DNA from: LH-M37 sp032251315
GTDB taxonomy: Bacteria > Pseudomonadota > Gammaproteobacteria > SZUA-229
Length of the DNA: 17,468 nt
Assembly (NCBI GenBank): GCA_032251315.1
Contig: JAVVEE010000056.1
Span: 1-17,468, forward strand
Reading direction: 5' to 3'
The notes below the pieces were generated by a model. That model was not told where the DNA came from. It saw nothing but the letters and a program-made list of their open reading frames with translations, and did not search any database. The position numbers and the translations under genes are program-made. Below are positions 6,789 to 12,369 of the stretch, one piece after another. Numbering within the stretch: the first letter of the stretch is position 1; each line of letters starts with the position of its first letter.

Positions 6789-7586
6789 TCAGTATTGAAA
6801 GCCCAATTGAAACTGAACCCCTGAATGACGGGTTTCACTTTCCGGCTCATAAATGGAATAATTGGTGGAGCCGCCGCTGGTGGCTTTGCTGTCACTCCTG
6901 CCAAACCCCCACATTTCGTAGAAAGCGTTAATGGCGTATGTGGTCTGGTGGTCATTGGACAGCACCCACATGAGCTGGAGCCGGGCGCCGGTATCCGGGC
7001 CAAGGTCAAGGTCTGCATCGCCGCCGTCAATACTGGCGAGATCGACATAAATAGTGGGGTTGATGGTTCTAAGCAGGGCGATGTCTGCAATCCAGTTCTG
7101 GTTTTTCCTGGCCGGGAAGGAGATGCGGGTGCCTGCCGATAGCTCCCACCACTGGTAGCGTTCAAACAGACCGGCAACCCCGTTGTTGCTGAAGATATCT
7201 CTGTTCCAGCGCTGGTATTTCGCCCCGAGGTAGACGTCGGTGTTGGTAAACAGGGGCGCAACAAGGCGTGCGCCAATTTCAAACAGCTCTTCATTTGTTG
7301 TAGTGTCGTGCGCCAATCCCGATTGTGTGTGCCCGGCATAATCGACATTGCCATCATAGGTGCTTATTTCCAATTCGGCGCTCAGTTGTTGTGCGCTAAA
7401 ATCCCGGGTAAGCAGCAATTGAATGCCGGGAATCAGCCCGGTTTCCTGGTCAAGAATGCCGCCACTGGCTTTGAATTCGGTATAGTCGAAATTCAATAGC
7501 GAAGGCGCAACAGAAAACCCTGTTTCAGCTTTGCTGCCGGCGGAATAGAGGCAGGCTGCGAAAATAAGATAAAAATAGGGTTTCAT
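6789..7586 (-). CDS. Putative outer-membrane beta-barrel protein
   Basis: The 265-residue product has a signal peptide (cleavage near SKA/ETG at residue 20). The mature part has short alternating amphipathic strands rich in Tyr, Trp, Gly and Asn, with strand-turn pairs such as LSAELEISTYDG and DVYLGAKYQRWNRDIF. It ends in FQLGFQY, whose terminal aromatic residue is the signal recognised by the BAM complex. I do not recognise a specific family. It converges on the DUF302 gene with only 25 bases between stops. No clear ribosome binding site precedes the ATG. It is unlike the barrel protein at 1-499 in length and strand sequence. It could be a channel or a structural protein; nothing here decides. 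Confidence 0.75.
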   Translation of the reverse strand: MKPYFYLIFAACLYSAGSKAETGFSVAPSLLNFDYTEFKASGGILDQETGLIPGIQLLLTRDFSAQQLSAELEISTYDGNVDYAGHTQSGLAHDTTTNEELFEIGARLVAPLFTNTDVYLGAKYQRWNRDIFSNNGVAGLFERYQWWELSAGTRISFPARKNQNWIADIALLRTINPTIYVDLASIDGGDADLDLGPDTGARLQLMWVLSNDHQTTYAINAFYEMWGFGRSDSKATSGGSTNYSIYEPESETRHSGVQFQLGFQY

Positions 7587-7717
7587 GGTTGTTTATATAA
7601 ATATGATTTTATAAATGAGGGGGACTTGCTCAGCCCTTTATCCGTATTTTATGACGTCTGGACAAGAGTAGCTTAACTAAGGGGATTAAAATAGCCGTTA
7701 TCCGGCCAGGTAATCTA

Positions 7718-7746
7718 TTGCCAAACAACGCCCATTTTGCTACTGT
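7718..7746 (+). promoter_or_regulatory. Candidate promoter of tRNA-Val (and thrS read-through)
   Basis: TTGCCA (7718-7723, five of six -35 bases) and TACTGT (7741-7746) are 17 bases apart, with a GC-rich stretch after the -10. The predicted start is about five bases before the mature tRNA end at 7758. Confidence 0.5.
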
Positions 7747-7757
7747 TCGCAGCCCTT

Positions 7758-7834
7758 AGGCGCGTAGCTCAGTTGGTTAGAGCGCTTCCTTGACATGGAA
7801 GAGGTCGGTGGTTCGAATCCACTCGTGCCTACCA
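7758..7834 (+). tRNA. tRNA-Val(GAC), CCA encoded
   Basis: The acceptor AGGCGCG pairs with CGTGCCT (one G-U). The anticodon stem CTTCC/GGAAG encloses TTGACAT, anticodon GAC (valine, GUC/GUU). The D arm GCTC...GAGC and the T loop TTCGAAT are regular, discriminator A73 and CCA are encoded. It lies 78 bases before thrS, an arrangement I recall from pseudomonads. Confidence 0.96.
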
Positions 7835-7837
7835 CTT

Positions 7838-7843
7838 TATAAT
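7838..7843 (+). promoter_or_regulatory. Possible -10 element for thrS
   Basis: A perfect TATAAT lies four bases after the tRNA-Val CCA end. Any -35 would fall inside the tRNA gene, and no good match is seen there, so it may be weak or chance. If used, it would give a leader of about 60 bases that contains the operator hairpin. Confidence 0.3.
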
Positions 7844-7877
7844 TATCGCAAAGCGGTATTTTTGTATTACATAACAA

Positions 7878-7898
7878 GCGACCTCTCGTAAGGGTCGC
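7878..7898 (+). promoter_or_regulatory. thrS leader operator hairpin mimicking the tRNA-Thr anticodon arm
   Basis: GCGACCT pairs with GGGTCGC (six Watson-Crick pairs plus an inner U-G) around a seven-base loop CTCGTAA. Read as an anticodon loop this is C32 U33 C34 G35 U36 A37 A38, that is, a complete tRNA-Thr(CGU) loop. The hairpin ends four bases before the GGAGAG ribosome binding site (7903-7908) of thrS. In E. coli, ThrRS binds a similar mimic in its own mRNA and blocks ribosome binding; the same autoregulation is inferred here. Confidence 0.75.
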
Positions 7899-7912
7899 CA
7901 CTGGAGAGAAAC

Positions 7913-9844
7913 ATGCCCGTTATTACCCTTCCTGATGGCTCACAACGCTCATTTGATTCTGCTGTAACCGTGATGGACGTCGCTAGAGATATCGGCCCTG
8001 GTCTGGCGGGCGCCACTCTGGCGGGTCGGGTCAATGGTGAGCTGGTTGATGCTTCTTATTCGATTGAGTCCGATGCCGAAGTGGCCATTGTTACCGGCAA
8101 GAGTGAAGAGGCGCTGGAGCTGATGCGCCACGATGCCGCGCACGTGATGGCCCAGGCAGTGCAGGAGCTTTATCCCGATACGCAGGTGACGATCGGGCCG
8201 GCGATAGAAAACGGCTTTTATTACGACTTCGCCCGCGACGAGCCCTTTCACGAAGATGATCTGAAGAAAATCGAGCAGCGCATGCACGAAATCGTGAAAC
8301 GCGATCTGCCCATTGAGCGCGAAGTCATCAATCGGGAAGAGGCGATTCGGGTATTCGGTGAGCTGGGCGAGAAATACAAAGTCGAGATCATCGAAGATAT
8401 TATTCCGGAAGGCGAAGAGGTCACTATCTACCGTCAGGGCGAGTGGTTTGATGTCTGTCGCGGGCCGCATCTGCCCAGCACCGGCAAGCTGGGCAAAGGT
8501 TTCAAGCTGATGAAGCTGGCCGGCGCTTACTGGCGCGGCGACTCCAGCAACAAGATGTTGCAGCGGATTTACGGCACTGCCTGGCCGGACAAGAAACAGC
8601 TCGGCCAGTATCTGCATCAGCTGGAAGAGGCAGAGAAGCGCGACCACCGCAAACTGGGCAAGCGCCTGGATCTGTTCCATTCTCAGGAAGAGGCGCCAGG
8701 TATGGTGTTCTGGCACGACAAGGGCTGGTCCATCTATCTGGAAGTGCAGAACTATATTCGCCAGAAACTGCGCCAGCATGATTATCAGGAGATCCACACG
8801 CCGCAGATCGTCGATCGCAGCCTGTGGGAAAAGTCCGGCCACTGGGACAAGTTCGGCGACATGATGTTCACCACGCATTCAGAGCATCGCGATTACGCGG
8901 TTAAGCCGATGAACTGCCCCTGTCATATTCTGGTGTTTAATCAGGGTCTGAAGAGTTACCGTGATCTGCCCCTACGTCTGGCTGAATTCGGCTCCTGTCA
9001 CCGCAATGAGCCATCCGGCACGCTGCATGGCCTGATGCGGGTGCGAAATTTTGTGCAGGACGATGCGCACATCTTCTGCACCGAAGATCAGGTGCAGGAC
9101 GAAGTATCGGCATTTATCGATCTGGTGTACGAGGTTTATGCCGATTTTGGCTTTACCGAAATTCTGGTGGCGCTGTCCACCCGCCCCGAGCAGCGTGTCG
9201 GTAACGATGCCGCCTGGGACAAGGCCGAAACAGCGCTGGAAGAGGCGCTCAATAACAAGGGGCTGGAATGGAAACTGCAGCCCGGCGAAGGTGCTTTCTA
9301 CGGCCCGAAAATCGAGTTTGTACTGAAAGATTGCCTGGGTCGGCAGTGGCAGTGCGGCACCATGCAGGTTGATTTCTCCATGCCGGGGCGTCTGGATGCG
9401 CAGTATGTCGCCGATGACGATAGCCGACAGGTGCCGGTAATGTTGCACCGGGCCATCCTGGGTTCCATGGAGCGATTTATCGGCATTTTGATCGAAGAGC
9501 ACGAGGGTAAATTCCCACTCTGGCTGGCACCGGTTCAGGCCGTAATTATGAACATTACCGACAAGCAGGCCGATTTTGCGCAAAAAATACAACAAATGCT
9601 TGCCGAACAAGGATTTAAAGTCGAATTAGACTTGAGAAATGAGAAGATCGGCTTTAAAATCCGCGAGCACACATTACAGCGAGTTCCCTATATGCTGGTG
9701 ATCGGCGATAAGGAACTTGAAAATAACACGGTAACCGTACGCACGCGTAGTGGCGAGGATCTGGGCTCAATGTCTATTACAGACTTGATTGGCCGATTCT
9801 CCGACGAGATCGCGCGCCGCGGTTCTGCCGTTTTGGAGGAATAA
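7913..9844 (+). CDS. thrS: Threonyl-tRNA synthetase
   Basis: This enzyme charges tRNA-Thr and hydrolyses mischarged Ser-tRNA-Thr. The 643 residues match the usual length. In order: TGS domain (1-62, ITLPDGSQRSF), the editing domain with the HxxxH pair H73/H77, the class II catalytic core (about 240-535) with zinc ligands C335 (MNCPCH), H386 (DDAHIFC) and H512 (VMLHRAILGS), and the anticodon-binding domain (about 540-643). GGAGAG precedes the ATG and a tRNA-like hairpin lies just upstream of it. The gene leads the thrS-infC-rpmI-rplT cluster, and its last codons contain the infC ribosome binding site. Confidence 0.98.
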   Translation: MPVITLPDGSQRSFDSAVTVMDVARDIGPGLAGATLAGRVNGELVDASYSIESDAEVAIVTGKSEEALELMRHDAAHVMAQAVQELYPDTQVTIGPAIENGFYYDFARDEPFHEDDLKKIEQRMHEIVKRDLPIEREVINREEAIRVFGELGEKYKVEIIEDIIPEGEEVTIYRQGEWFDVCRGPHLPSTGKLGKGFKLMKLAGAYWRGDSSNKMLQRIYGTAWPDKKQLGQYLHQLEEAEKRDHRKLGKRLDLFHSQEEAPGMVFWHDKGWSIYLEVQNYIRQKLRQHDYQEIHTPQIVDRSLWEKSGHWDKFGDMMFTTHSEHRDYAVKPMNCPCHILVFNQGLKSYRDLPLRLAEFGSCHRNEPSGTLHGLMRVRNFVQDDAHIFCTEDQVQDEVSAFIDLVYEVYADFGFTEILVALSTRPEQRVGNDAAWDKAETALEEALNNKGLEWKLQPGEGAFYGPKIEFVLKDCLGRQWQCGTMQVDFSMPGRLDAQYVADDDSRQVPVMLHRAILGSMERFIGILIEEHEGKFPLWLAPVQAVIMNITDKQADFAQKIQQMLAEQGFKVELDLRNEKIGFKIREHTLQRVPYMLVIGDKELENNTVTVRTRSGEDLGSMSITDLIGRFSDEIARRGSAVLEE

Positions 9845-9847
9845 AAG

Positions 9848-10369
9848 ATCGCTTCGCCTAAAAAGACATTATTAAATGAGAACATCACTTACCCGCAAGT
9901 CAGGGTGATTGATAAAGATGGCGAGCAGCTGGGTATACTTAGCAGCGCAGAGGCCCTGGCTAAAGCTCAGGAGGCCGGTCTGGATTTAGTCGAAGTTTCT
10001 CCAAATGCGGAGCCACCCGTATGCCGCATTATGGATTTTGGCAAGTTCCGCTTTGAAAATAGCAAGCAGAAACAGGGCGCGAAGAAAAAGCAGAAGAAGA
10101 CCCAGGTCAAGGAGATCAAGTTCAGGCCCAGAACGGAAATTGGCGATTACAACGTTAAATTGAACAAATTGCGCAAGTTCCTGGAAGAAGGGGACAAGAC
10201 CAAGGTCACCATGCGCTTTCGGGGTCGGGAATTTGCGCATCAGGAACTGGGTATGATTCTGCTGAAGCGAGTCATGGCCGATCTTGAAGATATTGCGAAT
10301 GTTGAATCAATGCCCAATATGGAAGGCCGACAGATGGTTATGCTGTTGGGCCCGAAAAAGACCAAATAA
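9848..10369 (+). CDS. infC: Translation initiation factor IF-3, ATC start codon
   Basis: IF-3 binds the 30S subunit, keeps it free of 50S and checks the start codon. The reading frame is closed by the thrS stop (9842-9844), leaving AAG then ATC at 9848. No ATG, GTG or TTG occurs in frame before a GTG at 9905, which is inside conserved N-terminal sequence (LNENITYPQVRVIDKDGEQLG). GGAGGA (9835-9840) lies seven bases before ATC, so ATC is the start, giving 173 residues. Rare start codons on infC are known (ATT in E. coli) and let IF-3 repress its own synthesis. The N-domain, basic linker (KQKQGAKKKQKKTQVKEIKFRP) and C-domain (FRGREFAHQELG, MEGRQMVMLLGPKK) are all present. Confidence 0.95.
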   Translation: MASPKKTLLNENITYPQVRVIDKDGEQLGILSSAEALAKAQEAGLDLVEVSPNAEPPVCRIMDFGKFRFENSKQKQGAKKKQKKTQVKEIKFRPRTEIGDYNVKLNKLRKFLEEGDKTKVTMRFRGREFAHQELGMILLKRVMADLEDIANVESMPNMEGRQMVMLLGPKKTK

Positions 10370-10371
10370 GC

Positions 10372-10434
10372 AGTAGTAAGTAGTAAGTAGTAAGTAGTAA
10401 GTAGTAAGTAGTAAGTAGTAAGTAGTAAGTAGTA
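10372..10434 (+). repeat. Tandem heptamer array, nine exact copies of AGTAGTA
   Basis: Sixty-three bases consist of nine perfect, uninterrupted 7-base units between the infC stop and rpmI. Because seven is not a multiple of three, every forward frame passes through both TAG and TAA, so the array cannot be translated. Further partial copies (AGTAAA, AGTAAG) follow to about 10450. The perfect identity implies recent slippage growth. It lies inside the infC-rpmI spacer, the region where L20 controls rpmI translation in E. coli. Confidence 0.95.
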
Positions 10435-10520
10435 AAAAGCAGTAAACGAGTAAGCCGGTTATAAGTTTCAGGATGAACACCGAGCCTATTTTGAAGATTA
10501 ATTAAATTGGAGATGGCATC

Positions 10521-10718
10521 ATGCCTAAGATGAAAACAAACCGCGGCGCAGCAAAACGCTTCAGCCGCACCGGTTCCGGTCAGTTAAAACGCGCGCAATC
10601 ACATCGCCGCCACATCCTGACCAAGAAAAGTACTAAACGTAAACGTCATTTGCGTGACGCGGCCACCGTGCATAAAAACGATATCAAAATGATCAATCGT
10701 ATGATGCCTTACGTTTAA
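10521..10718 (+). CDS. rpmI: Large-subunit ribosomal protein L35 (bL35)
   Basis: The 65-residue, strongly basic protein has the family's signature throughout: MPKMKTNRGAAKRFSRTGSGQLKR, then HILTKKSTKRKRHLR and the C-terminal RMMPYV. GGAGATGG lies before the ATG. It is followed 30 bases later by rplT. The spacer from infC is 151 bases and contains the heptamer array. In E. coli, L20 binds the mRNA here and represses L35, and by coupling L20, translation. Confidence 0.97.
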   Translation: MPKMKTNRGAAKRFSRTGSGQLKRAQSHRRHILTKKSTKRKRHLRDAATVHKNDIKMINRMMPYV

Positions 10719-10748
10719 CTGCTGAAAAGATAACCGGAGAATATAGAA

Positions 10749-11108
10749 ATGCCAAGAGTAAAAAGAGGCGTACAGGCCAGAGCCAAGCATAAGAAAGTTT
10801 TAGCCAAGGCGAAGGGTTATTATGGTGCGCGTAGTCGAGTTTATCGTGTTGCCCATCAGGCTGTTATTAAAGCGGGTCAATATGCTTACCGTGACCGCCG
10901 TGTTAAAAAGCGCACTTTCCGTTCATTGTGGATCGTACGTATTAATGCCGCAGCGCGTGAATGTGGAATGTCATACAGCCGTTTAATCGATGGTTTGAGC
11001 AAAGCTGAAATCGAAATCGATCGTAAGGTGCTGGCTGATTTGGCCGTTCACGATATGGTAGCGTTTGGTGCGATCGCTGAAAAAGCGAAGCAAGCCCTGG
11101 CTGCTTAA
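10749..11108 (+). CDS. rplT: Large-subunit ribosomal protein L20 (bL20)
   Basis: The 119-residue protein begins with the conserved basic RNA-binding extension MPRVKRGVQARAKHKKVLAKAKGYYGARSRVYRVA and ends with the globular domain (LWIVRINAAARECGMSYSRLIDGL, DLAVHDMVAFGAIAEKAK). L20 is essential for early 50S assembly and in E. coli represses rpmI-rplT translation. GGAGA precedes the ATG. A strong terminator follows the gene. Confidence 0.98.
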   Translation: MPRVKRGVQARAKHKKVLAKAKGYYGARSRVYRVAHQAVIKAGQYAYRDRRVKKRTFRSLWIVRINAAARECGMSYSRLIDGLSKAEIEIDRKVLADLAVHDMVAFGAIAEKAKQALAA

Positions 11109-11110
11109 AT

Positions 11111-11136
11111 ACCGATTGCGACCGATTGCGACCGAT
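11111..11136 (+). repeat. Short tandem repeat, unit ACCGATTGCG
   Basis: Two exact 10-base units followed by the first six bases of a third (ACCGAT), starting two bases after the rplT stop. It does not form a coding feature and lies before the terminator. Confidence 0.85.
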
Positions 11137-11174
11137 GGCAGGCGAAAAGTCTGCCGTCAGTATATCGATAGAAG

Positions 11175-11203
11175 AAGGGGGAAGCTGGCTTCCCCCTTTT
11201 TTT
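11175..11203 (+). terminator. Rho-independent terminator after rplT
   Basis: GGGGGAAG (11177-11184) pairs with CTTCCCCC (11189-11196) around the loop CTGG, and AA/TT outside can extend the stem. Seven T follow directly. It ends the thrS-infC-rpmI-rplT transcript and implies a separate promoter for pheST. Confidence 0.92.
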
Positions 11204-11342
11204 GTTTTTTATTTTCAAGATTCCGTAGTATTTTTTGCTAAGTGGATGAAAAATAGACCTCTTTCGTCTACGCTTTAGCTAGAAAATGCTCAAAAAAGAT
11301 AATGCTTGCTGCGTAGCGACATTATTAAGACAGGAGAATTAC

Positions 11343-12359
11343 GTGGATTTGCCAAAGTTGATCGCTGATGCGCAGGCAGAAATTGCAGCGGTGGATAATC
11401 TGGACGCGCTGGACCTGATCCGGGTGCGTTATCTGGGTAAGACCGGTGCACTGACAGCTTCATTGAAGGCGCTGGGCAGCCTGCCTGCGGGTGAGCGTAA
11501 AGCCGCCGGCCAGGAGATCAATACCGCAAAGCAGGGTCTGCAGCAAGCGATAGAAGCACGCAAAGCCTCGCTTGAGCAGGCGCAGTTGCAGGCCAGGCTG
11601 GCGAATGAATGTGTGGATGTGACTTTGCCGGGAAGAGGCCAGCGCAACGGTGGCTTGCACCCGGTTACGCGCACCATGCAGCGTATCGAAAGCCTGTTTT
11701 CACAACTCGGCTTCAGTGTGGAAGAGGGGCCGGAGATCGAAGACGATTTCCATAACTTCGAGTCGCTCAATATTCCCGAGCATCATCCTGCCCGCGCCAT
11801 GCACGACACTTTCTATTTCGACGCCAAAACCCTGCTGCGAACCCATACCTCTCCGGTTCAGGTTCGTCATATGGAAAAAGAGCAGCCGCCGTTACGCATC
11901 ATTGCGCCGGGGCGCGTCTACCGTTGTGATTCGGATTTGACCCATACGCCGATGTTTCATCAGATCGAGGGCTTACTGGTTGACGAAAATGCCAGCTTTG
12001 CTGATTTGATGGGAACCCTGTCAGATTTTCTCAAGCTGTTTTTTGAAAATGAAGATTTAAAAACCCGCTTCCGCCCCTCCTACTTCCCGTTCACTGAACC
12101 ATCGTCGGAAGTGGATATCCAGTGCGTGATGTGTGCCGGCGAAGGCTGTCGCGTATGCGGCCAAACCGGCTGGCTGGAGGTGCTGGGCTGCGGCATGGTG
12201 CATCCCAAAGTTTTTGAATCGGTGAATATCGATAACGAAAAATTCACCGGTTACGCCTTTGGCATGGGGGTCGAGCGTCTGGCGATGTTGCGTTATGGCG
12301 TAAATGATCTCCGCCTGTTTTTTGAAAACGATGTTAAATTTTTACAGCAGTTCGCTTAG
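11343..12359 (+). CDS. pheS: Phenylalanyl-tRNA synthetase alpha subunit, GTG start
   Basis: This is the catalytic class II subunit of the alpha2-beta2 enzyme. The frame is open back to an ATG at 11286, but the preferred start is GTG at 11343: AGGAG lies six bases before it, and VDLPKLIADAQAEI then aligns with the E. coli N-terminus, giving 338 residues (E. coli 327). The N-terminal coiled coil (to about 90), GGLHPVT, RIIAPGRVYR (motif 2), THTPMFHQIEGL and FGMGVERLAMLRYG (motif 3) are present. Where E. coli has a short loop, this protein has C261, C264, C269, C272 (CxxC-x4-CxxC), a probable zinc knuckle seen in other PheS branches. pheT follows after ten bases. Confidence 0.96.
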   Translation: MDLPKLIADAQAEIAAVDNLDALDLIRVRYLGKTGALTASLKALGSLPAGERKAAGQEINTAKQGLQQAIEARKASLEQAQLQARLANECVDVTLPGRGQRNGGLHPVTRTMQRIESLFSQLGFSVEEGPEIEDDFHNFESLNIPEHHPARAMHDTFYFDAKTLLRTHTSPVQVRHMEKEQPPLRIIAPGRVYRCDSDLTHTPMFHQIEGLLVDENASFADLMGTLSDFLKLFFENEDLKTRFRPSYFPFTEPSSEVDIQCVMCAGEGCRVCGQTGWLEVLGCGMVHPKVFESVNIDNEKFTGYAFGMGVERLAMLRYGVNDLRLFFENDVKFLQQFA

Positions 12360-12369
12360 GAGTTGATGC

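Noticed and set aside
7949..8878. Long minus-strand open frame (309 codons) inside thrS
   Set aside because: Antisense shadow of a highly conserved gene; no ribosome binding site or recognisable protein.
10372..10434. Heptamer array as a CRISPR or iteron array
   Set aside because: No spacers between units, unit only seven bases, and no replication or Cas genes nearby; it is a simple tandem repeat.
11246..11278. Ten-codon frame before pheS as a pheM-like leader peptide
   Set aside because: No phenylalanine codons and no ribosome binding site of note; attenuator pairing is not convincing.
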